The notes beneath the pieces were generated by a model. It was not told the DNA's origin. It was given only the letters and a program-made list of their open reading frames with translations, and searched no databases. Source: Aquarana catesbeiana (lineage: Eukaryota; Chordata; Amphibia; Anura; Ranidae). Taken from it: a stretch of DNA of 64,000 bases. Below, in pieces: positions 1 to 9,860 of the stretch (position 1 is the first letter of the stretch; the number at the start of each line of letters is the position of its first letter). Both the position numbers and the translations under genes were made by a program. Location of the stretch: assembly GCF_042186555.1 (NCBI RefSeq), contig NC_133324.1, forward strand, positions 136,451,577-136,515,576, read 5' to 3'.

Positions 1-1145
1 CTTCTTCTGACCAAACAGACAACTATTCTGGGATAGGAAGCCCGACTTTACACCCGTGGCTCAGTCTATAGCACTATCCAGCCTGTTGTCACACAACAAG
101 GCCCCTTCAAAGGGAATCCTACACCAGGCCTGCTTAGATGCTGGATCAGCAAGCCAAGGGCGCAACCATAAGGCCCGCTTAGCCGTGACCGAGGATAGCA
201 TAGTCCGAGCCAACAGGCGGATCAGATCGATTGAAGCCTCCCCCAGGAAGGCCATTGCCAGCTTCAATTACTGAACTGCCGAGCCCCTGGCCAGTTCTTC
301 TGAGACACCTCTAAATACAGAATCCACATTCTCTGTCCAGGCTTCCATAGCCTTGGACATGGCTGTGAGGGCAAAGACATACCGGCTCGCCGTAAATTCT
401 CTTGAGATCTTGATCTAGTCTCCTCTCAAGCCCGTCCTTGAAGGATACCGCATCCTCTAAGGGAAGAGTGACGTGTTTAGCTAGTTGCATTAGTGCTGCG
501 TCTACAAGGGGAGCGTTTTCCAGATGTTTCGCTTCCTCTGCCTTGAAGGGGTATAATCTGGATATATTAATTGACATAGAAGTCTTCTTATCTACCTTGC
601 TCCACTCTTCTTCAATAATGTTCTTCAATTCAGAAAGGAGCAGAAAATTGGAGCGTTCCTTTCCCAGGTGTTTAAAGAACTTCCTCTGCTTAGCCGGAGG
701 AGTGGAAGGATCTTCCCACTTAAGGGCCTCTTTGACTGCCTTAATTAGTGGAGAAACCAGGGTGAAGTCGAAGGCACCTTCAAATTCATCTCCCTCCAAT
801 TCGCTGTCTGAAGAGCCGGGGGAGGCATTGTAAGGATTGCTGCACCACATGCTTAACAAGAGACTCCATCTGTTGGTTTTCCGTCTTTTTCTCCCCAACC
901 GCCCAGGCATAACATGGATCACACAGTGATTTGCCCTGCGGGACTCGTGTCCCACATTCCCAGCAGGCTCTGCGATCAGAGTGGCTGTCATGGCGGTGGG
1001 TGTGGTGTTTGGAGGAGGAATGGAAGCATCTCCTCTGTTGATGGGTCCTAGACTGAGAGTCACGTCTGGACCTAGATGAAGAAGGTTGATGTTGCGGCCT
1101 GGCAAGGTCCCTGTTGTCTTGGACAATAAACTGGTTATCTGACCT
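1..1145 (-). pseudogene. DIRS gag-like ORF (LAP2alpha-like domain), frameshifted
   Basis: Three overlapping minus-strand frames belong to one protein. The N-terminal frame (about 1145 to 825) is rich in Ser, Arg, His and Gln and has a zinc-ribbon-like CWECG...CDPC pair. The central frame (about 835 to 311) runs from an acidic DSELEGDEFEG stretch through a helical domain with the phrase EEAKHLENAPLVDAALMQLA. The C-terminal frame (about 267 to 1) continues with EASIDLIRLLARTM. The frame changes near 830 and again near 270-310, so the copy cannot make the full product. In DIRS elements this protein is the presumed nucleocapsid-like gag; the link to the vertebrate LAP2alpha C-terminal domain is established knowledge applied by recognition. 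Confidence 0.7.
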
Positions 1146-1152
1146 GGAAGGG

Positions 1153-1527
1153 CTAAAAAGTAGAAGGGCAGAAATACATACGTTAGGGGTTACGTCCATC
1201 CAACATGAACCTGGCCCCCTCCCCACCCACACTCCATGTACCTAAAGCGTGAGGGCTGGCCGCACGGAGGCGGTGACTTGTCCATGGCACCCTGTCAGAC
1301 GATAAGCGATGATCCCACAGCTTTGTAGAAACACATGAACATCCTGGGAGAAGGAGAGCAAATAACATGTAGCTTGCCCTTTAAGAGCCATCTTCGCCCC
1401 CCCTCACCCTGCACTATAACCCCCAGGCCGGCTTACCTTAGCCTGGGAACCCTGGTGCATGGAGGAGCTGTCATAAGGTGCCCACAGTAATCCCCAATGT
1501 GACAGGGGCTTACAGAGATTTAAATAT
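1153..1527 (-). promoter_or_regulatory. Candidate TATA-like box and 5' intron of the DIRS element
   Basis: On the minus strand an ATATTTAAAT box lies at 1527-1518. A good donor, CTAAG|GTAAGCC, lies at 1437/1436, and a polypyrimidine plus TTTTAG acceptor lies at 1153, just upstream of the gag-like frame. This would give a 5' leader intron of about 284 bases. Both sites are motif readings only, with no transcript evidence. Confidence 0.3.
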
Positions 1528-2084
1528 CCCCGCCGTAATGACGTCACCGTCCTGTCTAGTGCGCCTGTGTGACCGCCGAGACCCCGGCCATAACGCGCAT
1601 TCGCAAAACCAAGCCTTGGCTTCATCTGAGGATCGCGCATGCGCAGAAGCATGCCAGAGCCGCGACCCGGAAGAGGGAGCCATGTCCTGCATTCCAGGCG
1701 CCATAGAGGAGAGAGGGGAAGGGAGGGAAGGCACGCAAGGGGAGACAACAAACAAACACTAGCTGCCATGGAAAAGACAGTCTTCAGACCTGCCAGCTGA
1801 TCCGCAACAGGGCTTGGAGAGGCCATCCCCATCACCGGACACAGAGGCCTGGAGCCACGCACCCGCCCATGGCTGGGCCCTGGGCTATCTCGCCATCATT
1901 AAAGGTATGCCCGGCAACAACCTTGACTGATTGGACGTCCGTAAATGTAAGAGCACTGTTTGTAGGTCCAAATGAGGACAAAAAAGGAACGCAGTCTCTA
2001 GCGGTAAGCTCAAATTTATTGGAGTGGGGTCCTATAGCATTGGAGAGGAGGCGGGGTTAACCCACACGTAGGCTGCCATGGAGT

Positions 2085-2325
2085 CTGTCAGGAAAAACTT
2101 TTTTTTGCATTGATAAATGTCCCCTGCGGCATTACCTATAGTTCCCATACACTTGGTATGGCAATAACTTGCATATAAGCCTTTAAAACAAACACTTTTG
2201 ATTTTTCACGTTCGTGTCCCATAGACTTTAACGGTGTTCGCATTTTCGCACAAATTTTTTGTCTGTTCGCATGTTCTGGTGTGAACCGAACCAGGGGGGT
2301 GTTCAGCTCATCACTATAAGCATAT
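2085..2325 (-). repeat. GGTTCGGTTCGCA-type dispersed repeat, copy 1
   Basis: Read on the minus strand, this stretch matches the first 240 bases of the repeat at 7057. Shared blocks include GAACACCCCCC, CGGTTC, the TTAAAGTCTRTGGGAC run and the ATGCAAGTTATTG run. No coding capacity or terminal repeats are recognised. It abuts the DIRS element. Confidence 0.7.
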
Positions 2326-3142
2326 ATACAAATGGAAATTGGACCCCACCCCCTTGAGGGTGCCACCCCTTTCCATGACAATCCTAGAAAAAAAAACTTA
2401 GCAGCTCCTATTAAACATTCTACATAATGTGAACCAAGACTCGCTCAGGCTGGCACTCTCATGCCACCTGGTGGTCAATATATCCAGCTAACAGTCCTTG
2501 TGTGTTTGCATAATATATACATATTTTTTTTTTCTCTTTTTAGTCCATTATCAGGTTTAAGGTAAGATCTTACCCTTTTTGCCACAACCTAATCTACCTA
2601 TCTAGCTAAACACCCCAGTGTCCTTGGAGCCCCAAAGTCCATCAACATTTCAGGGTGTAATCACACATCAATGACTTTTTCCCAACAGTTTCCCCTCTTC
2701 TTAGGGGTAACTCCGGGGACCAGAAACATCAAATCAAACAACAGTACACCATGCAATAGTGCAAGGGACCGCACTTCACGAAGGTTAAGTCCATCCTCAG
2801 GTACCCTTGCATTTTAAATCTTAGTCTGTCCACAACACAGCCGAGGACTGAGGATAATTTTCCTTGTTGACAAAAAACAGTACACACTGAAGTCTCTCAA
2901 CTGCAAATCAAAGTGTCAATCTCAGAGAGAGGCACACTGGCGATTCCAGAACACAGGCCAGCATGACTCACTTGGGGCTTTCCCTGCAACTGCCGATAGA
3001 ACACAGTCCAGCATGCACAGCTAAACAGGAATGTCCCCGACAACTTTGGAGGGTGGAGTAGCTTTGGTTACGCATCCTGGCTCCACAAAACACACATTTG
3101 TAATCCAAACGACTTCTGTACCTGGACACAGTTCAGTAGTAT
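2326..3142. other. No gene recognised; probable 3' flank or internal tail of the next LTR element
   Basis: Non-coding sequence with no long frame and no match seen to the LTR at 4871-5478. The 3' LTR expected for the minus-strand element on the right is not found here, so this element is 3' truncated or its LTR lies elsewhere. Confidence 0.4.
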
Positions 3143-4490
3143 TTACCAGTAATAGCTGGGGTCTGGCAGCTGTACAGGTTTCCCACTGGTATCAGTAGTA
3201 GTGATATAATGCTGAAGGTCCTTCTTGTTAGGCCTGTGAATGATCACACAGTCTGGAGTAATGTGCCGGCCATACTCCCAGGTTTGTGAAACAGAAGAGT
3301 ACCTTTCAGCATATCGTGGAGTCAACTTTTTAATATCAAAGTTCAGAGGGATCTTAAGAAAGTTTTGAACGGCCGCATCCACCCACTGAGCCTTTTTCTC
3401 CTGGATCTCCTCTTCCAACTGGACCGGGGCATATGGATACAAATAGCCATAATCTTAAGCCACTTTCTTAATGATAATGTGCTGTAACTTGGACAGCCTA
3501 GACAGTGTTTTAGGGTTTCCACGCCTGGGCAGAACCCATGCATTACGGGCACGTTGGACCGGGGGCCCAGCAACAACATTGGGTTTACAACCGAATTTGG
3601 TCACTTGAGTTGGCTTAGTAACATGGACTTTAGTAACCCAACTTGCCCAACGATCTTCCTCAAAAGAATTAGTAATACACAGGCGTAGCGCTGCACTGGC
3701 AGACAGTTCAATCTTCACGCTAGTAGCTTGCATGGGAAGAATCTCATCTTCCTCTAAATCACAGGCCTGCTCCTCCTCTCTATCAGTCCACTTCCCAATC
3801 CATGACAAATTATCTAAGAATAGTTCAGAGCTCTTATCGGTTAAGAAATCTGAATCGAAGATAGTGGAGTACTCTTCGGCCGGGAGCAGGATGCGCTTTG
3901 TACTGACATCAACTGGCAAAGCAACCTTATCCCCCTTATTGGCCACAGGAATCACAGCCCCCACTGGCACACTACTTTCACCCATTTCAGGCTTACTCGA
4001 CTCCGATGTCTTTCTCCCAGGGAGTTCCATCATCAGGGAATGCAGTTGGGCCTGACCACGACCTCTAGGGATAACCGGAGCATAGGGCCCTGGAGCAGCC
4101 ACAGAGATGATAGGAGCAGCTTCTCACACAAGCTGAGTGATAGCAGGGGGACTCTCAAGACTGTCCCCAGCTGGGATGGCGACATTCCTGTCCCAATCCA
4201 ATTGTAGTGTCCGTGGAGGTTGGGCTGGTGTGACTACCTCAAGCAGGGGTTCCCCGCAGGGTTCACAGATGATCCAAGGCCACAGGTGTGTGGCCAAGCC
4301 AGAACACTTCCCACAGATCAGTCCCAAGGCTTTGTAGCCTCCAGCCGTATACAGGGCAAGACTGCCCTTAGGTGTACACCGCACTCCGGTGTCAGTCAGA
4401 ACATTTTTAGCTCCACTCAGACCAGGGCCAACACCCATAACGCACGTTTTACAATCTTCAAGCTGCGCCATCTTCTCCATCCAACAATCA
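3143..4490 (-). pseudogene. Unidentified internal ORF of an LTR element, in three collinear segments
   Basis: Three minus-strand open segments (4490-4124, 4102-3455, 3442-3143) appear to form one reading unit separated by stop codons: TGA at 4121-4123 and TAA at 3452-3454. The first has two paired cysteines, CGKC and CEPC, about 13 residues apart, a zinc-ribbon-like arrangement. The middle segment is acidic then basic and ends KLQHIIIKKVA. The last is rich in aromatic residues. None of the reverse transcriptase, integrase, protease or CCHC motifs of known LTR elements is visible. Position downstream of an LTR and primer binding site implies a gag-like or accessory product of a non-autonomous element. 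Family unknown to me. Confidence 0.45.
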
Positions 4491-4850
4491 GATACACGTG
4501 GCAGCACTTCCTCATCCTCCTCTGCAGAGCAGTAGCTCTTCCCCTGTCAAAGGATTGGTCCACACACTCTCTGGAAATGTTATCGCCCACCTCTTTGTCT
4601 GAGCGGCGTGCCAAAACTTTAATGGAGTCCATTTTAACCCTTGCAGCACTGGCATAAAGTGAGAAAATACCAGGCTGACACTCTCCTATGAGCAATGAGA
4701 CATTGGTTCATCCCCACATTGTTGGAATGCACAACAATACAGTCTATATGACATAAAGATGTTATTTGCCACCCTCCCACGGAGCCAGACGAAATCCCGA
4801 TGTAGCTGTATCTGGTTGCTAGGGGTGACTGCTTCAGGAATAACACCTTT
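4491..4850 (-). other. Leader between primer binding site and internal ORF
   Basis: About 360 bases between the primer binding site and the first long frame on the minus strand. Short frames cross it but none resembles a known domain. It would be the 5' untranslated leader of the LTR element. Confidence 0.4.
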
Positions 4851-4868
4851 GCCCCACATTGGGCACCA
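4851..4868 (-). other. Lys-type retroviral primer binding site
   Basis: On the minus strand the bases tggtgcccaatgtggggc follow the LTR edge after TT. They differ from the Lys(1,2) site (TGGCGCCCAACGTGGGGC) only at two positions, each a CpG changed to TpG. It sits exactly where a primer binding site should, two bases inside the LTR. Confidence 0.75.
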
Positions 4869-4870
4869 AA

Positions 4871-5478
4871 TGTAGCAAGGTCCCAAGAGGGAGGCCTAAT
4901 AGTGACAGATATACACAGATGTGCATAAAATAAAATATTACTACTTTACCTGCCAAAATGTGTGGCTAAATGCTATCTCACTGCTAGCCAAACAAATTAG
5001 AAATTCTGTAACTCTGAAGTTTGTTTGCTCATTTCAGATAAGTTAATATGGACTAGGGCTGCAGCATTTTTATTGGACAGCTGGGCTAATGGTACTTTAC
5101 CATTGGTCCAAGACTCCAAGCTGTTCATTGAGCTCAGTGCCTCTGACAAGAAGTGAGAGGCACTGTAAGCTTATCCTCTCAGTCTGCTGCAAACAGAGTG
5201 TGCCAGCTTGTATTTAAAGTGGCCCCTCTGTATTTAGCTTCTGACAGGCTGCGCAAGGAGCCCCATATCTCTGGAACCATAGGTCATGGGAGCCCCAAAT
5301 TTTTACCAGTGGTAGGGTAGGACTTAGACTGTGACACAAGGTCACCGAGTTACGACTGTCAGAAACCATGAATCAGACTGAGACAGAAGTACAGTTAATC
5401 ACACTTGCTTAATAATAGTAAAAAGGTAAACAGAGTAAGCGTAGTCAATACAAGGAAGGGCTGAGCCCAGCCCTGACA
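4871..5478 (-). mobile_element. 5' LTR of the minus-strand LTR element
   Basis: On the minus strand the LTR begins TGTCAGGGCTGGG at 5478 and ends CCTTGCTACA at 4871, giving TG...CA ends. A TTTAAATA-type promoter box lies near 5211-5219. An AATAAA read on the minus strand lies near 5068-5073, in the order expected of U3, R and U5. Length is 608 bases. The outer boundary at 5478 is inferred from the TG/CA rule, because no second LTR is in view. Confidence 0.65.
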
Positions 5479-5555
5479 ATGACCCTTTTTTTTTATGTTC
5501 ATGGCAGGTGAGGCCCTGCCTCACCTGCCTCCCCTGACTGCACACCCCTGATACA

Positions 5556-5680
5556 AATCAGCTTCCAGTTTTTTTGTCAAAGCCTAATTGAACAAGCTGA
5601 AGTTAGAAGTTGATTGGCTACCATGCACAGCTGCACCAAATTTTGTACTCTCCAGTTTTAGTAAATCGACCCCAATGTGT
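5556..5680 (+). repeat. Dispersed repeat (AAGCTGAARTTAGAAG family), copy 1
   Basis: This block matches 17395-17515 over about 120 bases, including CAGCTTCCAG, GAACAAGCTGAA, the GATTGGYTACCATRCACAGC stretch and an AGTAAAT end. No coding capacity. A short related end, AGTAAATCAACCCC, is also seen near 28005. Confidence 0.7.
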
Positions 5681-5930
5681 TGCTAGACCAGGGGCAATGG
5701 ACAGAAGTCCCAAGGCATATGTCTTGGGTACCTGGGATACCACTATGTTAACTGTATTTCCTGCATAACAATGTGTTGCTAGACCAAGGGCAATGGACAG
5801 GAGACCCAGGACATGTGCCCCAGATGCCCAGGATATCACTCTGCCCAGTGCTGAATGCATAGCGATATGTCAACTGACACGGGGCACAAGAGGGGAGACC
5901 TAAGGAATATGTCCTTGGTGCCTGGGTCTA
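5673..5930 (+). repeat. Three imperfect tandem units of about 95 bases
   Basis: Units begin near 5675, 5768 and 5863. The first two share AATGTGTTGCTAGACCA, GGGCAATGGACAG and a CCCAGG/CTGGGATA-type end; the third is more diverged. The translated minus-strand frame across the block is just the repeat read through. Confidence 0.65.
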
Positions 5931-6186
5931 GTGAGACCTACAGTATTTGAATGTAGATACAGTGGAAAGTGTAAGAACTGTGCATGCATATAGAACAAGA
6001 TAGACAATGAATTGTACAATGTTCATTATCCCACATCTTTGATGTACAAAAGTTAATTTACCAGAAATGATGAGAAGATGAGATATTTTAAATATTAATG
6101 TTAACTTGGTTGGCTGTTTAAAGTGAACCCAAATTCACTGGTTTTATGAATCTGTAAGCTTCAGTCTAAACAAAAAGAAAAGTTAA
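5931..6186. other. No feature recognised
   Basis: Short AT-rich stretch without an open frame, terminal repeat or tandem structure that I can see. Confidence 0.5.
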
Positions 6187-6560
6187 AGTGTTAGTTCACC
6201 TTTTTAGAAAAAATGAAAAGGTAAACTAACAACATACATCCTCCCCCTGATCCCTGCTGTACTTACCTCCATGAGTGCTAAGCTGTCAGTGCCCATGCAA
6301 ATGATGCAGCAGTCTGGGTATTTGAAATCCCCGCTCTTCTCCCTCCTTCTTCTGCAACATTTCTGGAATGGATTAGAGTGATTCTGATTGGTCAGTGCTG
6401 GCACAGAGTATTACCCTGATCCACCCAAGAAGTTCTGCAGAGAGATGAGGGAGAAGAGCGGGTATTATAAATCTGCTAATAGCTCAGCACCCACGGAGGT
6501 AAGTACAACAGGGACCAGGTGGGTGGGGAGGGTGTAGGGTGTTCAGAATGGGCAGAGGGT
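6187..6560. mobile_element. MITE-like sequence with a short palindrome at its left end
   Basis: At 6190-6231 GTTAGTTCACCTTTTT is followed, after a short loop, by its near-perfect complement AAAAGGTAAACTAAC. The interior has a promoter-less, gene-free sequence in which the words AGCGGGGATTTCAAATA and AGCGGGTATTATAAAT recur in inverted arrangement around 6320 and 6455. Class not determined. Confidence 0.4.
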
Positions 6561-6674
6561 GAGGAGAAATATCCTTAAAAAAAAGGGGTCCATATCCTCA
6601 TGAAGAGAGGTGGGAAAACAGAGCGGAGTACTCCTAAGATACAGTTTATTTAAAAATTGCATACAAATAAACAG

Positions 6675-6773
6675 TTTAAGGGTAACTCCACTTTAGTGGG
6701 GAAAAAAATAGCAAATAAAGAAAAAATAATATAGCATGTACAATTGCAATACAAGTCACATTGTAATTGAATG
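6675..6773 (+). mobile_element. Left fragment of a MITE split by ERV-A
   Basis: The fragment starts GTTTAAGGGTAACTCCACTT. Its partner at 13,865-14,352 ends AAAGTGGAGTTACGCTTTAG, the inverted complement with a few changes. The last four bases, AATG (6770-6773), are repeated at 13,865-13,868, marking the insertion-site duplication of ERV-A. Confidence 0.65.
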
Positions 6774-6860
6774 TGAAGTGGAAATTAATATTTACAGTAT
6801 ATCAAGTAGCTACAAGGGAACCGTTGTGAGGACTTTCTAATTAAATTACCATGCCCCTTT

Positions 6861-6932
<72 letters not shown>

Positions 6933-7056
6933 GTGTTTTTACAGGAAGATGATGTACAGGATATATTTTACGATATTATGATGAGATATGGGCCCAGCTT
7001 ACTTCTTTTTCCTGTTTCTCAAAAGCTGTTTGATGTCTTCGATGGTCAGGTGATAA
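6774..7056 (+). mobile_element. ERV-A 5' LTR fragment
   Basis: Matches the start of the 3' LTR (12,412-12,643) nearly base for base, apart from the longer TA tract, including ACAGGAAGATGATGTACAGG and the CCCAGCTTACTTC run. It breaks off at about 7056, where the GTTCG-type repeat begins. The matched region shows only a few substitutions, so the two ends are clearly of one element. Confidence 0.8.
6863..6926. repeat. (TA)n microsatellite inside the LTR
   Basis: About 32 uninterrupted TA units. The corresponding place in the 3' LTR (about 12,500-12,517) has a much shorter TA tract, so the array expanded after insertion or differs between LTR copies. Confidence 0.95.
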
Positions 7057-8967
7057 CTAGGGATGGGCCGAACACCCCCCCCGGTTCGGTTCGCATCCAG
7101 AATATGCGAACGGACCGAAAGTTCACACGAACATTCAAACACCATTAAAGTCTGTGGGACTCGAACATGAGAAATCAAAAGTGCGAATTTTAAAGGCTAA
7201 TATGCAAGTTATTGTCCTAAAAAGGTTTTGGGGACCTGGGTCCTGCCCCGGGGGACATGTATCAATGCAAAAGAAAGTTTTAAAAACGGACGTTTTTTCG
7301 GGAGCAGTGATTTTAATGATGCTTAAAGTGAAAAAATAAAAGTGAAATATTCCTTTAAATATCGTACCTGGGGGGTGTCAATAGTATGCCTGTAAAGTGG
7401 CGCGTGTTTCCCGTGCTTAGAACAGTACCTGCACAAAATGATATTTCTAAAGGAATAAAAGCCATTTAAAACTGCTTGAGGCTTTAATGTAATGCCGGGT
7501 CCCGGCAATATAGATGAAAATCAGTGAGAGAAATGGCATGAGTACCCCCCCCCCCCCCCCCAGCCCATTACAAGGCCCTTTGGGTCTTGTATGGATATTA
7601 AGGGGAACCCCGCACCCAAATTAAAAAAAGAAAAGGCGTTGGGCCCCCAGGCCCTATATACTCTGAACAGCAGTATACAGGCGGCAAAAACAAGACAGGG
7701 ACTGCAGGTTTGTTCTTATGTAGAATCTGTTTGTAATTTGGAACAGGTACATTTTGTAAGTGTAGCTCCAGCCAAAAAATCTATTTTAAAGCTTTTTGGA
7801 AAACATAGGAAAGGGTTATCACCCCTGTAACATTTTTTTGCTGTCTGTGCCCCTGTTCAGAAGATTTCACCTCACTTTCTGTCCCAATGACAATTGGATT
7901 TAGAAAATTTTGGGTTTTTTAGGGAAACAAGGATTGGTGATAAATCAGTGGAGGAGACACCTTTTTCCCATATTAACTCTTACAGGAGACAATTTCCCTT
8001 CCTAGGGGTAGATTTCCTCACATTTCCTGTTGTCTCCCTACGTTTGTAAGTAGGAGTCGTTTGTAAGTCGGATTTTTGAAAATAGGGGGCCGTCTGTATA
8101 TACTATACGGCCTGCCCTATACACTCTGCAGAAAATTGGGCCTTAGGTGTTGGTGGTACTAGAACACTGTAAGATCTCACAATTACTCTTGCTGGGCACT
8201 GGAACGGGCCCTGCTGTGAAATATTATATCAAGAATTGTAATTACATGCCCCTGTTAAACAGGGGCAGAAAAATTGGGCCTCAGGTGGTAGTGGTGGTGG
8301 CACAACACTGTAAAGCCTCACAGATACTTTTGTTGAGCACAGGAACGGGCCCTGCTGTGAAATATTATATCAAGAATTGTAATTACATGCCCCTGTTGAA
8401 CAGGGGCAGAAAAATTGGGCCTTTGGTGGTGGTGTGGTGGTGGTGGTGCCACAACACTGTAAGCCCTCACAGTTACTCTTGGTGGGTGCAGGAACTGGCC
8501 CTGCTGTGAAATAGTAGATCAAAAATTGTAATTACACGCCCCTGTTAAACAAGGGCAGAAAAATTGGGCCTTAGGCAGTGGTGGTGGTGCCACAAAACTG
8601 CAACCCCTCACAGATACTCTTGTGGAGTGCAGGAACGGGCCCTGCTGTGAAATATTATATCAAGAATTGTAATTACATGCCCCTGTTGAACAGGGGCAGA
8701 AAAATTGGGCCTTTGGCGGTGGTGTGGTGGTGGTGGTGCCACAACACTGTAAGCCCTCACAGTTACTCTTGGTGGGCGCAGGAACGGGCCCTGTTGTGAA
8801 ATAGTAGATCAAAAATTGTAATTACACGCCCCTGTTAAACAAGGGCAGAAAAACTGGGCCTTAGGCAGTGGTGGTGGTGCCACAACACTGCAACCCCTCA
8901 CAGATACTTTTGTTGAGCGCAGGAACGAGCCCTGCTGCAAAATATCACAGCAAAAATTGTAACTACA
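7057..8967 (+). repeat. 1.9-kb GGTTCGGTTCGCA-type repeat with internal tandem array, copy 2
   Basis: The first 240 bases match the minus strand of 2085-2325. The middle (7565-7630) shares the phrase TATGGATNTTAAGGGGAACC with the fold-back element at 52,065-52,095. The right half is a tandem array described separately. No protein domain is recognised. It sits where the ERV-A 5' LTR and gag should be, so it replaced them through insertion plus deletion. Confidence 0.6.
8113..8967 (+). repeat. Tandem array, six units of about 140 bases
   Basis: Units begin with GCAGAAAAATTGGGCCTT near 8131, 8265, 8404, 8552, 8694 and 8844. Each continues with GGTGGTGGT, CCACAACACTGTAAG, GGAACGGGCCCTGCTGTGAA and a GTAATTACATGCCCCTGTT end. 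Alternate units resemble one another more than neighbours do, suggesting duplication as dimers. The open frames across it are repeat read-through. Confidence 0.9.
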
Positions 8968-9860
8968 CGCCCCAGTGTGTAAGGAATATAGAATATATGT
9001 TGTGTCATCTAACTCTGAGGTCTGCTGTCTCAACTGCTGAGAACCCACCCAAATGACCCCCCTTCTTTCTGACCAGGTCGGTGAGAGTGTAAAGCGAACT
9101 GTATTGACATGCAAATTACCTGAGCCAAGATAAATATCTGTAATAATGAATTGAAATGTGTATTTACTAAAATGTGTTTGTTTTCCAGACGTATTATTAG
9201 TTGTAGATAAATGGTACCGCTAAAAGGTTTATTACGAGTTGCTAATTTTTTTATCACCATGGTGAATACATTTTTGGGGGGGGGGATTCATGGTAGACCA
9301 TAAAAAAATAAAAAAACATCCATGTGAACGAGTAATTAAAGTTGAGCTCAACAATTTTTGGTATTTTAAAAAGTACACTGTTCCAAAACAAATAAGAAAG
9401 ATTTTCTTTATGGAATGTAATGTAAGTTGTGTTTCATGCTAATGTCTTGTTACAGGTATATAACCATTTGTTTATTTTGTTTCTAGGAGGAAAAATTTAA
9501 TGTTTATTACTAAAATGTTATTGGTGTTTTATCCCTCAGATTCGATAATTTGGTTTCATGGCTTTCAGAACAAAAGAAAATCACAGCCTCCATAGACAAA
9601 TTTATACAAGATTGTTTTTCTTTTTCCTGGTTTGTCGGGTTTCACATGTGAATGTTTTAGGTTTTCCTCACCATTATCTAGTTGGTGCTTCTATTTGTCA
9701 GCCCATTTGGCTGTGTTTTGGACTACCCAGTGTGTGTTGTATGTTCTGATCCTATTCCGAAGATCAGTGGCTATGCTAACTTTTGTGTAGACTGGTGCTT
9801 AAGACCGCCTAACCCCCCTGCTGTTACTGTAATTAGTTACATGCCCAGCCATGCCTGGCT
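8968..9860 (+). mobile_element. ERV-A internal segment upstream of env
   Basis: Collinear with ERV-B 36,840-37,440: shared words include CACCCAAATGACC, TATTGACATGCAAAT, GAGCTCAACAATTTTTGG, TGTTTCTAGGAGG and TTGGTGTTTTAT. Two pyrimidine-rich AG sites (TTTTCCAG near 9187 and TTTCTAG near 9486), plus a TCCCTCAG near 9539, look like splice acceptors for a subgenomic env message. From about 9590 the two copies no longer align by eye. Confidence 0.6.
9558..9749 (+). pseudogene. Candidate env amino-terminal fragment of ERV-A
   Basis: A 63-residue frame opens right after the acceptor-like TCCCTCAG. It has a short basic start, then a hydrophobic LFFFFLV core followed by a small-residue stretch, as a signal peptide would. 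It stops before the CR1 insertion. Assignment rests on position and hydrophobicity alone; sequence identity with a known env is not claimed. It could equally be a chance frame. Confidence 0.3.

Larger units (their letters stand above)
1..2060 (-). mobile_element. DIRS-like retrotransposon, 5' portion (runs off the left edge)
   Basis: Read on the minus strand, the element starts near 2060, has a 5' region of about 900 bases and then a gag-like frame that runs off the window. The reverse transcriptase, RNase H and tyrosine recombinase frames expected of DIRS elements would lie left of base 1 and are not visible. The right end near 2060 is approximate; it carries an AATAAA read on the minus strand near 2017-2022. 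Identification rests on the gag-like protein, which resembles the LAP2alpha-type domain found in amphibian DIRS gag proteins; this is recalled family knowledge, not a search result. Confidence 0.7.

Noticed and set aside
1404..1862. 152-codon minus-strand frame as a gene
   Set aside because: It lies in the DIRS 5' region across the TATA-like box and candidate donor; no domain.
8147..8799. Frames with repeated KYYIKNCNYMPLLNRGRKIG
   Set aside because: Translation of the 140-base tandem array, no domain.
8113..8967. CRISPR-like array (repeats with spacers)
   Set aside because: Units are about 140 bases and continuous, with no unique spacers, in a eukaryotic transposon context.
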